A stretch of 64,000 nucleotides of DNA from CATOSP01 sp965216155 (GCA_965216155.1 CBDCFD010000006.1:1364001-1428000), one strand, 5' to 3'. Shown: positions 51,443-60,064, counted from the first letter of the stretch. Made by a program: numbers and translations. Notes: generated by a model not told the origin, from the letters alone.

Positions 51443-51475
51443 CTGGCCGTGAGCCATCCAGAGGCTCACGGCCAG
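51443..51475 (-). terminator. Rho-independent terminator after RdhA-like gene 3
   Basis: CTGGCCGTGAGCC and its exact complement form a 13-bp stem around a 7-base loop. On the minus strand TTTATTTG follows. Confidence 0.85.
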
Positions 51476-51508
51476 CACAACCTGCCAGGTTAACCAAGCC
51501 GGAGTTAG

Positions 51509-52789
51509 CTAGATGTAATCGGCGTCCTGGTCCATCATAACCAACTGGTCCGTGGTCTCACGGCTGAGGTGGTCTTGCATCTCCCTGCGGAACTCATCCA
51601 TGAGCTCATCGGTGAGTTCGCCGCCGGTGGCCTTGATCTTGTCCTTGAACTGGTCAAACGCCCATTCGAATTCAGACCCGTGAGGCATGTGGAAGAAGTC
51701 ACGGTCGAAGGTCGGCAACTCGCCGGGGCCGAAGTAGCCCTTGCCCTCGAGGGTGTAGCCTTCGAGGTCGTGGGTGCCCTTGCCGAGGACCTGTCCGGTG
51801 TCGGCGTAGTGGTCCATGACGTTCTTCAGGCCATACTTCTGGATCGGGCAGACCTTCATGCAGACACCGCAACCGAGGTAGCGGGCCATTACGGGGCGGC
51901 AGCGCTTGAAGTAGAGTTTGTTCTTCTCAAGACCACGCCACCAGATCTTGTCGCGCATGAGGGCGCGGCCGGGGCAGCGGTTGACGCACACCTGGCAGAC
52001 TTGACAGAAGGCGTGGATGCCGTAATCGACGGGCTTGTCATAGGAAACGACCGCGTCGGTGGTAACCGAGACCAGTCGGCAGCGGTTCCCGACGTGGGGG
52101 GTCAACAGGTAGCCGCAGGCCCCCAACTGACCTATGCCAGCCTCTACAAACATGGGTATGTAGGGTCCAGGCGCGTCGCCAGAACCAGTCACCTGGGCGT
52201 GATAGCCGTGGGAGCGGATGAAATTACCCAACTCCAAGGCCGCTGCGCCTTCCGTCCGGTAAGTGCTGGAGTGGACGATCTCGGCGTCGACACTGGGAAT
52301 GGTCTGGGTGGGCTCGAAGTCCTGCTCGTAGACCAGGCAGATGACATGCGGGTAGTAGGTGAGTAGGTTCTTCTTGCTCTGGTAGGTGTAGCGGTGGTCG
52401 AAGGCGGTGATGCCGACTTCGCAGAAGCCCAACTCGCGGGCCTTATCCTTGATTAACTGGGCGAGGTCTTCACCGGTGGGTTCAGCCGTCGGCTCCAAGT
52501 CGGACGTCAACCGGCTGGCCATGACCAGGGCGCGGTTAAGTTTCTCGTGCTCCTTGCGGATCTCCCGCATTTCCGCGTGTTGGTCGCGCAGCGTATTGGC
52601 CCAGTCGCGGGACGCACGTTCGGTGACGTTCATGCTCTCCAGGGGATATTCGCGCGCGTACCAGTCAACTTCCCGGATATTAAGGGGAATACCCGGTACG
52701 GTTTCCAATTCCTCGGGCACCGGAATAGTAACGTCAGGTTCGCCTAACCTTTGGCCGGGACGGACTACCTCATGGCCGATCTTAAGCAT
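51509..52789 (-). CDS. Reductive dehalogenase-like Fe-S/corrinoid protein, copy 3
   Basis: This 426-residue paralogue begins MLKIGHEVVRPGQRLGEPDV. The core AGIGQLGACGYLLTPHVGNR spans residues 217-236; the cluster cysteines are C262, C265, C268, C272 and C297, C307, C310, C314. The conserved HSSTYRTEGAAALELGNF precedes the core as in RdhA and QueG relatives. No Tat signal, membrane anchor or corrinoid riboswitch is seen. It is the first of the three in transcription order, but each has its own promoter. QueG-like epoxyqueuosine reductase is an alternative; the N-terminal 120 residues and triplicate arrangement argue against it. Confidence 0.82.
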   Translation of the reverse strand: MLKIGHEVVRPGQRLGEPDVTIPVPEELETVPGIPLNIREVDWYAREYPLESMNVTERASRDWANTLRDQHAEMREIRKEHEKLNRALVMASRLTSDLEPTAEPTGEDLAQLIKDKARELGFCEVGITAFDHRYTYQSKKNLLTYYPHVICLVYEQDFEPTQTIPSVDAEIVHSSTYRTEGAAALELGNFIRSHGYHAQVTGSGDAPGPYIPMFVEAGIGQLGACGYLLTPHVGNRCRLVSVTTDAVVSYDKPVDYGIHAFCQVCQVCVNRCPGRALMRDKIWWRGLEKNKLYFKRCRPVMARYLGCGVCMKVCPIQKYGLKNVMDHYADTGQVLGKGTHDLEGYTLEGKGYFGPGELPTFDRDFFHMPHGSEFEWAFDQFKDKIKATGGELTDELMDEFRREMQDHLSRETTDQLVMMDQDADYI

Positions 52790-52838
52790 GTCTGCTCCTC
52801 CAACGCTTTAAGGATTGACGTGATTCACCGTGGGGGAA

Positions 52839-52867
52839 ACAATATACTGGAGGCCTTTATTTGTCAA
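52839..52867 (-). promoter_or_regulatory. Promoter of RdhA-like gene 3
   Basis: Minus-strand TTGACA (52867-52862) and TATATTGT (52846-52839) repeat the arrangement found before copy 2, about 50 bases before the start codon. Confidence 0.65.
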
Positions 52868-53004
52868 CGGAATATCGTGAGAACTCCGGGAATGTCCAGG
52901 GAAACGCCGGATAACCTTGACTGGACATCGGAAATCGTAACAATCTTGGCCCCGACGAACCGGAAGATTGCGGGTGTCTGGCCCGGTACGAGCCGGGCGC
53001 CTGA

Positions 53005-54675
53005 TTACTGCCCGGTGCGGCGGGCGATCATCGCGTCTGCCAGGGGGCTTGCGCCGGAGCGCACGACCACATTCACCAGGGACGGGAGTCCGGAGTCGAA
53101 AGCCCTTTGGACAGCGGCGGCGACATCGCCGGGTTTCTCAACGTACTCGGAATATCCGCCGATGGCGTCCACCAGTTTGTCGTACCTGATAAAGCGCAGG
53201 TCTGTCCCGACGGCGCGGTCGAAGTATGCCAGTTGGAAAGTCTTGTCGATGCCCCAGGTGGAGTCGTTGCCCATGACGACGGTGATGGGCAGGTTATGGC
53301 GGATGCAGGTATCGTATTCCATCGTGTAAAAGCCGAAGGAGCCGTCGCCCATAAGTACCAGCACCTTGCTTTCGGGGTGGGCAAGCTTGGCAGCCATCCC
53401 GTAAGGAATCCCCGCCCCAAGGTGGCTGAGGGGTCCCAGGCGGATGAACCGGCCAGGCTTACGGGCCTTCAAATAGGAACGGCCCCACTGAACGTAGTCT
53501 CCCCCGTCCATAACTATGAACGTGTCATCATCCACCATGCTTTCTATCCTGGTGTATATGTCCAGTGGGTGCATGGGCTCCTCGCCGGTGGCCCTGGACC
53601 GCAACTCCTCCAACCAGGCGTTGCGGTCCGCCTCCAAGCGGCCGGTCCAATCGGAAAAGTCACCTTTAGCCCCCTGTTTTGCCGCGGCGGTAAGCTGGTC
53701 GACGATCGCGCCGAGGTCGCCGAGAAGGCTGACGGATACGCCCCGGTTGCGGCCTATTTCCGCCTCGGACGGGTCAGCCTGGATAATCTTGGCGCCGCTG
53801 TTGAAGACCTGGCCGTAGCGGTAGCGGTGGTCCAGCCGTTTGCCAAGGAGCAGCACCACGTCGGCCTCGCGGAATCGGCGCGCGGCGGGGTTGAGCGCCC
53901 CGTCGGCGTAGCCGAAGCACAGCGGGTGTTCGTCGTCCAAGAGCCCCCTAGCCTGCTCCACGGTGAACACGGGTATTCCGGTGGTCTCGGCCAAGGACTC
54001 GAGCTGTTCCGGCGCGACCGAGTAGCGGGCGGGATTGCCGGCGATGATTACGGGCCGCTGCGCTCCGGTCAGTAGCGCCGCCGCTTCTTCTATCCTGGCG
54101 GGGTCTCCGTGGGCGCGGCCCGCGTTGCGGTACTCCTGGGGAAGGTACTTTGGCAGTTCGTCCTCCGCAATTTCGGCTTCCTGGAGGTCGATGGGCAGGG
54201 TGAGGTGAACGGGCCCTGGCCGTCCTGACATTGCAGTGCGGAAGGCGGTGGCGACGAACTCCGGGATGCGCGTGGTGTCGTGGACCAGCCAGGACCCCTT
54301 GGTGACGGGAGCCGCCATAGCCGTCTGGTCGATCTCCTGGAAGGTGGCCATCCCTTTTTCGGGCAATTCGGCGCAACCGGCGACAAAGATGACCGGGCTT
54401 TCCGAGGTGTAGATGGCGGGGAGGCCGGAGATGGCGTTGGCAAATCCGGGGCCGCCGGTGAACATGCCCACCGAGGGTTCTCCAGTGATGCGGGCGTAAC
54501 CGTCGGCCATGTGCATCGCCGCGCCCTCGTGCCGGCAATCTATGAACTCGATGCCCTCATCGTGGGCGGCATCCACCAGGGGTAATATCGTGTCGCCGAC
54601 GATGGTGAAGACCTTCTTGATGCCTTCGAGTTTCAGGCAGCGGACAAACAGGTGAGCGCCGGTTAGAGTGGGCAT
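53005..54675 (-). CDS. Thiamine diphosphate-dependent enzyme, acetolactate synthase-like
   Basis: The 556-residue protein has the three-domain ThDP layout: an N-terminal pyrimidine-binding domain with HEGAAMHMADGYARITG (catalytic Glu) and GGPGFANAISGL, a central domain near residues 190-330, and the C-terminal pyrophosphate domain with LMGDGSFGFYTMEYDTCIRHNLPITVVMGND, in parts, which is the GDG-x-N ThDP/Mg motif. Oxalyl-CoA decarboxylase, benzaldehyde lyase and acetolactate synthase share it; no small regulatory subunit is adjacent, so acetolactate synthase proper is unlikely. The start follows TTAGGAGA. Confidence 0.87.
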   Translation of the reverse strand: MPTLTGAHLFVRCLKLEGIKKVFTIVGDTILPLVDAAHDEGIEFIDCRHEGAAMHMADGYARITGEPSVGMFTGGPGFANAISGLPAIYTSESPVIFVAGCAELPEKGMATFQEIDQTAMAAPVTKGSWLVHDTTRIPEFVATAFRTAMSGRPGPVHLTLPIDLQEAEIAEDELPKYLPQEYRNAGRAHGDPARIEEAAALLTGAQRPVIIAGNPARYSVAPEQLESLAETTGIPVFTVEQARGLLDDEHPLCFGYADGALNPAARRFREADVVLLLGKRLDHRYRYGQVFNSGAKIIQADPSEAEIGRNRGVSVSLLGDLGAIVDQLTAAAKQGAKGDFSDWTGRLEADRNAWLEELRSRATGEEPMHPLDIYTRIESMVDDDTFIVMDGGDYVQWGRSYLKARKPGRFIRLGPLSHLGAGIPYGMAAKLAHPESKVLVLMGDGSFGFYTMEYDTCIRHNLPITVVMGNDSTWGIDKTFQLAYFDRAVGTDLRFIRYDKLVDAIGGYSEYVEKPGDVAAAVQRAFDSGLPSLVNVVVRSGASPLADAMIARRTGQ

Positions 54676-54852
54676 GGTATCTCCTAAAGACCTTCAGCAG
54701 TGTGCGAGGGAGGGTTGCTTTGTTTATTGAGGGTCTGATACCCGGCTTGTCCCTCGCGTCGGCATGGTCAAATTCTTGCTCGCTTGAGCGTGTATTATCA
54801 TAAAGGAAAGCGTTCCGGATTCAAAACCGCCTGACCCGGCGCTTCCTTATAT

Positions 54853-54873
54853 ATGAGCACCCGATATATATGA
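54853..54873 (+). CDS. Possible leader minigene overlapping rsmI start
   Basis: ATG AGC ACC CGA TAT ATA TGA encodes MSTRYI, and its TGA overlaps the rsmI ATG. The 15-base sequence TATATATGAGCACCC, or nearly so, is duplicated to produce this. It may be a coupling minigene or just a duplicated start region. Confidence 0.35.
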   Translation: MSTRYI

Positions 54874-55715
54874 GCACCCTGTATGTAGTTGGGACACCCA
54901 TAGGAAACCTGGAAGACCTGACGCCCAGGGCGGCGCGGGTCTTGGGTGAGGTGAGTCTTATCGCGGCGGAGGATACGAGGGTGACCGGGAGGTTGCTCCG
55001 TCACCTGGACCTCCGGGTGCGCATGGTCAGCTACAACGACCACAACCGGGAGCAACGGTTGCCGGCCCTTATGGAGGCGCTGGCATCGGGGGACGTGGCG
55101 CTTGTGACAGACGCGGGCACTCCCGGTGTTAGCGACCCTGGCCGGGAGTTGGTGGGGATGGCCTCTTCGGAGGGGCACAGGGTGGAGGCCGTACCCGGCG
55201 TCTCGGCCGTCACGACGGCCCTATCTGTGTCCGGGATGCCGGGAGATGGGTTCCGGTTTCTCGGGTTCTTGCCCCGGAGAAGCGGCGACCGCCGCGCGCG
55301 GCTGCTTTCGCTGGTCGAATCCCCCGACACGCTGGCCGTGTTTGAAGCTCCTCACCGGATTGCGGCAACCCTGGGCGACATGCTGGATGTGTTGGGAGAC
55401 CGGGAGATTGCCGTTTGCCGGGAGCTGACCAAGCTACACGAGGAGGTCTTCCGGGGGACGGTGTCCCATGCCGTTGCCCATTTCACCGCTCCCCGCGGCG
55501 AGTTCGTCATCATAGTAAAGGGCGCTTCTCCGGACTCGCGGCACGGTGAACCCACCGAGGAGGCACTTGACGAGGCTGCGCGCCAGCTTCGGATGTTACG
55601 AAGCTCCGGAGTCAGGTCTCGCGAGGCGGTCACACAGGTTAGCGAGGCGCTGGGGATGACGAGAAACACGGTGTACCGCCTGTGGGTCGAGTCGGGGAGC
55701 CAAAAACCGGCGTAA
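54870..55715 (+). CDS. rsmI: 16S rRNA (cytidine1402-2'-O)-methyltransferase
   Basis: The 281-residue tetrapyrrole-methylase-fold protein has TLYVVGTPIGNLEDLTPRA, AAEDTRVTGRLLRHL, LVTDAGTPGVSDPGRELV and VPGVSAVTTALSVSGM, all typical of RsmI, then FLGFLPRR and FEAPHRIAATL. RsmI methylates the ribosomal decoding site. Its C-terminal 60 residues are helical and end with a helix-turn-helix-like stretch (SREAVTQVSEALGMTRNTVY), common in this family. No ribosome site is visible, and the start is within a 17-base direct repeat. Confidence 0.95.
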   Translation: MSTLYVVGTPIGNLEDLTPRAARVLGEVSLIAAEDTRVTGRLLRHLDLRVRMVSYNDHNREQRLPALMEALASGDVALVTDAGTPGVSDPGRELVGMASSEGHRVEAVPGVSAVTTALSVSGMPGDGFRFLGFLPRRSGDRRARLLSLVESPDTLAVFEAPHRIAATLGDMLDVLGDREIAVCRELTKLHEEVFRGTVSHAVAHFTAPRGEFVIIVKGASPDSRHGEPTEEALDEAARQLRMLRSSGVRSREAVTQVSEALGMTRNTVYRLWVESGSQKPA

Positions 55716-55873
55716 ACGGCCCGGACCCGGATTGACACGCTTGTTTACCCATCCTCTATATAATGGTATGTGGATTTGTCTATTCGGATCCATGATATAC
55801 TACCGCCGAGCAACACCATTTCACCGTTTATCCCGTTAGTTGCCCATATAGCACAGGAGAATTCTTTCCTGTT

Positions 55874-57211
55874 TTGACGGCTTACGCAACCCAACATTAC
55901 AGGCGTCTCAAGGGCGTGTATTACGGTTGGTGGCTGGTTGCGGTCAGCGGATTCATCATGGTCATCGCCACGGGGCCCTTGTTCCACGCCATGAGCGTAT
56001 GGGCGGTGGCGATGGAACGGCAGTTCGGCTGGAGCCGCGCCCAGTTGGGTTGGGCCCTGACATTCACCAGAATCGAAGGCGGCATCATGGGCCCGTTGGA
56101 AGGGTACTTGACGGATAAGGCCGGGACCCGGCGGATGGTGCTCATCGGGCTGTTGATAACCGGGGCCGGGTTCGTATTCTTCGGCCGCGTCCAGAACCTT
56201 TGGATGTTCTATGTGGCCTACATCGTTATGGCCCTGGGTCAAGGAATGGGGAGCTGGGTCCCCATGATGACCATGCTAAATCACTGGTTCGCGCGGCGGA
56301 GGGCCGTGGCCATCGGTTGGGCCAACGTGGGCAGCAGGTTCGGCGCCCTCCTGATCGTGCCCGCGATTGCCTGGGCGATCAACCCGGACCAGGACCGGCT
56401 GGGCTGGTCTATAACCGCCACTTGCCTGGGCATCTTCGTGATGGCGATAGCCTTCCCGGTCTCCAGAGTCATACGCAACCGGCCCCAGGACTACGGACTT
56501 CTCCCCGACGGCGACCTGCCCGCTCCCCCTTCTACGGTAGGTACTGTTCAGGGCTCCGCTACGCGGTCCCGAGATGCCGCCGGCGGAGACCTCACAGCAT
56601 CTCAGGCCCTCAGGACGTCAGCCTTCTGGCTCATCGCTTTCGGCCACGGCTTCACGTCCATGGTGATACTGGCCATCATGTCCCACCTTGGCCTGCTGAT
56701 CGTGGACAAGGGTTACACGGTGGAGACAACGGGGTTGATCGTCGCGGTCTATACCGTGGTTGCGATGGGATTTCAGTTGGTGGGCGGGTACCTGGGGGAC
56801 AGGGTGCCGAAGCGTCTGGCGTTGTTCGTATTTACCAGCATCCAGGCGGGCGCCGTGGTTGTACTGACCACCGCTAACTCCCTGTCCACTTTCTTCCTGT
56901 TTGCCGTCCTCTTCGGCATCGGATTCGGAGGGCGCAACCCTCTCACTGTGGCGGTGCGCGGCGAATACTTCGGCAGGACATCGTTCGGCAAAATCCTGGG
57001 ACTGTCCACGGTCCCGATGAATCTGCTGCTCCTAATATCCTCGCCGATGGCCGGTTACATGAGGGACAGGCTGGGGACCTACAATGAAGCGTTCCTGATA
57101 CTGGCCGGGCTGAACTTTTTCGGCGGGGTCCTCTTCCTGATGGCACGGAGACCCAGGCTGGCGCCCGCGCCTCAGCCCATCGAAACGGAAACGCCCCAAG
57201 CCACGGCCTGA
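55874..57211 (+). CDS. MFS transporter
   Basis: The 445-residue protein has 12 hydrophobic segments split by a loop near residues 205-240. Between helices 2 and 3 it has GYLTDKAGTRRMVLIG, and between helices 8 and 9 GYLGDRVPKRLALFV, both versions of the G-x3-D-R/K-x-G-x-R/K motif. The monocarboxylate/oxalate-formate antiporter type begins with YYGWWLVAVSGF. The substrate is unknown. Only TTG at 55874 fits the frame end; AGGAG is 15 bases upstream, so a start a few codons further on is possible. Confidence 0.85.
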   Translation: MTAYATQHYRRLKGVYYGWWLVAVSGFIMVIATGPLFHAMSVWAVAMERQFGWSRAQLGWALTFTRIEGGIMGPLEGYLTDKAGTRRMVLIGLLITGAGFVFFGRVQNLWMFYVAYIVMALGQGMGSWVPMMTMLNHWFARRRAVAIGWANVGSRFGALLIVPAIAWAINPDQDRLGWSITATCLGIFVMAIAFPVSRVIRNRPQDYGLLPDGDLPAPPSTVGTVQGSATRSRDAAGGDLTASQALRTSAFWLIAFGHGFTSMVILAIMSHLGLLIVDKGYTVETTGLIVAVYTVVAMGFQLVGGYLGDRVPKRLALFVFTSIQAGAVVVLTTANSLSTFFLFAVLFGIGFGGRNPLTVAVRGEYFGRTSFGKILGLSTVPMNLLLLISSPMAGYMRDRLGTYNEAFLILAGLNFFGGVLFLMARRPRLAPAPQPIETETPQATA

Positions 57212-57220
57212 CCTGCCGGC

Positions 57221-57745
57221 TTAACTCTCTGTGATCTGAATTGTCTGGATGCTCAGGCGTTGGGCTGGGGTCGACTGTTCGCCACGGGATCCCCCGGTAA
57301 CCGGCGAGGTGGCCAACGTGTCCAGGACATCTTCCCCGGACGTCAACCTGCCGAAGATTGTGTAATTTGGGGGGAGTCCCACATCGTCTCCATGGACGAT
57401 GAAGAACTGGCTTCCGTTGGTGTTGGGGCCGGCGTTGGCCATTGCGAGGATGCCCTTGGTATAGCTCCTGGACACGGGTTCGTCATTGAAGCGGTAACCC
57501 GGACCGCCGGCGCCGGTGCCTTCCGGGCATCCCCCCTGGATCATGAAGCCGTTGATCACCCGGTGGAAGCAGCCGTCATCGTAGAATCCGTCCCGCGCCA
57601 GGAAAACGAAATTGTTCACCGTGGCGGGGGCATCGCCGGTTAATAGCTCCAGGACCATCTCACCATGACTCGTCTGGACCGAGGCAGTGTAGGTCTTGCC
57701 CAGGTCGATGGTCATTTCCGGGGGGCTCGCGTATCGGTTGGGCAT
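57221..57745 (-). CDS. Peptidyl-prolyl cis-trans isomerase, cyclophilin type
   Basis: The 174-residue protein has the cyclophilin signature: FHRVINGFMIQGGCPEGTGAGGPGYRF, in parts, with the catalytic Arg, and GSQFFIVHGDD and LPPNYTIFGRLTSGEDVLD. No signal peptide or lipobox is present, so it is probably cytosolic. It speeds proline isomerisation during folding. The start has GGAGGAG upstream. The gene is convergent with the MFS gene, 9 bases apart. Confidence 0.94.
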   Translation of the reverse strand: MPNRYASPPEMTIDLGKTYTASVQTSHGEMVLELLTGDAPATVNNFVFLARDGFYDDGCFHRVINGFMIQGGCPEGTGAGGPGYRFNDEPVSRSYTKGILAMANAGPNTNGSQFFIVHGDDVGLPPNYTIFGRLTSGEDVLDTLATSPVTGGSRGEQSTPAQRLSIQTIQITES

Positions 57746-57797
57746 ATCTCCTCCAGGTCAGCTTATGGCCGGGTCGCTGAGGATTCTACCACACGGA

Positions 57798-57826
57798 AAA
57801 GGACCCCGGACATGCCGGGGTCCTTT
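57798..57826 (-). terminator. Rho-independent terminator
   Basis: AAAGGACCCCGG and CCGGGGTCCTTT form a perfect 12-bp stem with a 5-base loop; on the minus strand TTTTCC follows. It ends the transcript of the gene at 57896-58339. Confidence 0.85.
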
Positions 57827-57895
57827 GGACACGGTGCTGGCCGGATACGCGCATTGCCTCCGCCTCATGGCTGGATGCCGGCGACAGGGGAGCGG

Positions 57896-58339
57896 CTACC
57901 CCCTGCGGTGGGTCTTGGTCTCGGCCCAGGCCACAATCTTGGGCAGGGCGGCGTCCACGTCACGCTGGTCGACGCCGCGGGCAACCGCGTCAGCGTCGCA
58001 GCGCAGCAGCATGATGGGCAGCCGGTTTCTAATTTTATCCAGGGTCCAGGCCAGCGGGTCGCCTTCGGCGGTGAAGTCCAGTTCCAACCGGATGTTCTTG
58101 TCCACGGTTTTGTTGCGATAGTGATAGTGTGGGTTCATGCGGAAACAATCGAACCGGAGCAACTCCTTGTCAGCGCCTTCGAGCTCGTTCCCATAGACGT
58201 GGATACAGATACCCTCATCGCTCATTGTGCCGACGTTGGTCCGGTACACCAGGCCGAAGGTGACTGCGCCGGCCTGAATTAGCTCCTCCGAACCGCCGGT
58301 ATCGCCTCCCATCTGGGCGTGCATCGCTTGCTGTGTCAT
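57896..58339 (-). CDS. Hypothetical protein
   Basis: The 147-residue protein reads MTQQAMHAQMGGDTGGSEEL, then GICIHVYGNELEGADKELLRFDCF, MNPHYHYRN and DPLAWTLDKIRNRLPIMLLRC. The segments look like a compact, globular protein with a histidine-rich HYHY turn. I cannot name the family. The ATG at 58339 is used because AGGAGG is nine bases upstream; a start three codons earlier is too close to it. It is a single-gene unit ending in a strong terminator. Confidence 0.65.
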   Translation of the reverse strand: MTQQAMHAQMGGDTGGSEELIQAGAVTFGLVYRTNVGTMSDEGICIHVYGNELEGADKELLRFDCFRMNPHYHYRNKTVDKNIRLELDFTAEGDPLAWTLDKIRNRLPIMLLRCDADAVARGVDQRDVDAALPKIVAWAETKTHRRG

Positions 58340-58668
58340 ATCCCACATCCTCCTATTTATCGGTGTTGAGTTGGACTATAAGGAAGTCTGGCGCTTGCCT
58401 CAGATTATACTCGGCTGCTTGCATCTACTCAATCGGTTGAATCGAACTGAAGAAGGTAAAGAAGGTGGCATGGTCTTGTCGAACCTTTGCAGCTAATTCG
58501 CAAACCAGTTGACGGTTTCGGGAAACACTTTCAGGGTCTATAATAGATATATGCCATTTGCGTACGTAATGGAATGTGGGCATGGTCTCAGCTAGTGCCG
58601 TCCCGGGATATTAGCCAGACTAGGACGGCATCTCGCCGGGTCTGACTCGCTGGAGGAGGTGGCAAGCC
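58340..58668. other. Divergent intergenic region
   Basis: No gene is visible. TATAAT at 58539-58544 with TTTCGG 17 bases upstream may be the promoter for leucine dehydrogenase. TGCCGTCC...GGACGGCA at about 58591-58631 can form a hairpin; no T-box sequence was found. Confidence 0.4.
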
Positions 58669-59739
58669 ATGGATATTCTGGAACGAATGGGCGCAGGCGG
58701 GTACGAGCAAGTGCTGTTTTGTACTGATCCGGGTGTGGGGTTGCGGGCGATAATCGCAATCCATGACACGACTTTGGGGCCGGGCTGCGGGGGAGTGCGG
58801 ATCTGGCCGTACAGCAGCGAACAAGAGGCGCTGCAGGACGCGCTACGGCTGTCGCGGGCTATGACTTACAAATCGGCGGCGGCAGACATTCCCCTGGGCG
58901 GAGGGAAGGCGGTCATCATCGCAGACTCCCGCACGGACAAGTCCGAAGCCCTGATGCGCGCCTATGGAAGGTTCGTGGAAACCCTGGGAGGCCGATACCT
59001 GACTACTACCGATGTTGGGAGCACCTCCCGCGATCTGGAGTACATTCATCGGGAGACCGATTATGTCGTGGGGCTGCCAACCACCGCCGGGGGCAGCGGC
59101 GACACCTCGATTATGACGGGTCTGGGCCTGTACATGGGCATGAGGGCCTGCGCGAAAGAGGCGTGGGGATCCGATTCCCTGCGAGGCAAGAAAGTTGCAA
59201 TGCAGGGGTTCGGGAAGGTTGCCAACAAGGCCGCGGCCCACTTGCTGGAGGAGGACACCCAGGTAGTGGTGACCGACATCTTTGACGAGGCCCTGGACCG
59301 GGCCCGGGATATGGGGATCAAGGTGGTGGAGCCGGACAAGATACTGGACGTGGACTGCGACATCTTCTCGCCCTGCGCCCTGGGAGGCGTGATCAACCCG
59401 GAGTCCATCCCCCGGATAAAGGCGCGGGTCGTGGCTGGAGGGGCCAACAACCAACTGCTAACGGAAGCCGACGGCGAGGCACTGCATCGGCGAGGGGTCC
59501 TTTACGCGCCGGACTACGTCGTGAACGCCGGGGGCATCATCAACGTGTCGGCGGAGATCGACGCTACGTACAGCGCCGAACGCGCCCGGGAGAAGACCGA
59601 ACGCATCTACGAAATCATGGAGCGGATCATCAGTATATCCAAGGCTCAGGAGGTCTCCACAGCCAAAGCGGCCGACCGTCTGGCCGAATACCGGTTAGAC
59701 TCGGTGCGCAAGATCAGGACCTTGCACCGGCCCGGGTAA
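58669..59739 (+). CDS. Leucine dehydrogenase family (Glu/Leu/Phe/Val dehydrogenase)
   Basis: The 356-residue protein has the catalytic lysine region AMTYKSAAADIPLGGGKAVI, then TTTDVGSTSRDLEYIHRET, VAMQGFGKVANKAAAHLLEE (the NAD fingerprint) and FSPCALGGVINPESIPRIKARVVAGGANNQL, in parts. The short length and the G-x-G-x-x-G variant fit leucine/valine dehydrogenases that deaminate branched-chain amino acids with NAD. A GGAGGAGG ribosome site precedes the start. It ends 37 bases before a strong terminator. Confidence 0.93.
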   Translation: MDILERMGAGGYEQVLFCTDPGVGLRAIIAIHDTTLGPGCGGVRIWPYSSEQEALQDALRLSRAMTYKSAAADIPLGGGKAVIIADSRTDKSEALMRAYGRFVETLGGRYLTTTDVGSTSRDLEYIHRETDYVVGLPTTAGGSGDTSIMTGLGLYMGMRACAKEAWGSDSLRGKKVAMQGFGKVANKAAAHLLEEDTQVVVTDIFDEALDRARDMGIKVVEPDKILDVDCDIFSPCALGGVINPESIPRIKARVVAGGANNQLLTEADGEALHRRGVLYAPDYVVNAGGIINVSAEIDATYSAERAREKTERIYEIMERIISISKAQEVSTAKAADRLAEYRLDSVRKIRTLHRPG

Positions 59740-59776
59740 ATTCATACGCGCGATAGACCAGGGATCGCGTAAACGA

Positions 59777-59806
59777 ACAAGCCGGAGAAACGTTTCTCCG
59801 GCTTGT
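59777..59806. terminator. Bidirectional rho-independent terminator
   Basis: ACAAGCCGGAGAAA and its exact complement form a 14-bp inverted repeat with a 2-base centre, followed by CTTGTT. It lies between leucine dehydrogenase and the convergent CDGSH gene. Confidence 0.85.
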
Positions 59807-59857
59807 CTTGTTATCAGGGGTAGACGGTCCAGTGACCGCCTGGTGTTGATAGTATTG

Positions 59858-60064
59858 TTAGCTGGCCTGGCTCGGAGCCTCGAACCCACATTCGCGGTGC
59901 GTACCGTCGCAATACGGCTTGTTCTCGGATGCGCCGCAGCGGCACAGAGATACCCACTGTCCATCGGGAAGGGTATAGCTGTTGCCATTCTGGTCTACGA
60001 TCTCGATGGGACCACTCACGCGGTTGGGGCCGTTTGCTCGTACTTCGATCTTAACGTCGGCCAT
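59858..60064 (-). CDS. CDGSH iron-sulfur domain protein
   Basis: A 68-residue protein with LCRCGASENKPYCDGTHRECGF, read in parts: C-x-C-x-x-x-S-x-x-x-P-x-C-D-G-T-H. The three cysteines and histidine hold a [2Fe-2S] cluster with 3Cys-1His coordination as in mitoNEET. Such small bacterial proteins are thought to take part in cluster transfer or redox sensing. The start has AGGAGG upstream. It is transcribed alone. Confidence 0.93.
   Translation of the reverse strand: MADVKIEVRANGPNRVSGPIEIVDQNGNSYTLPDGQWVSLCRCGASENKPYCDGTHRECGFEAPSQAS

Larger units (their letters stand above)
51128..51508. other. Intergenic region between RdhA-like genes 2 and 3
   Basis: It contains the promoter of copy 2 and the terminator of copy 3. 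A plus-strand open frame at 51264-51452 has no ribosome site and no recognisable pattern. Confidence 0.5.

Noticed and set aside
51264..51452. A 62-codon frame between RdhA-like copies 2 and 3
   Set aside because: No ribosome site and no similarity I recognise; it overlaps the terminator of copy 3.
48000..52900. Search for a cobalamin riboswitch near the RdhA-like genes
   Set aside because: No GCCAGGAGACC-type B12 box was seen in any of the upstream regions.
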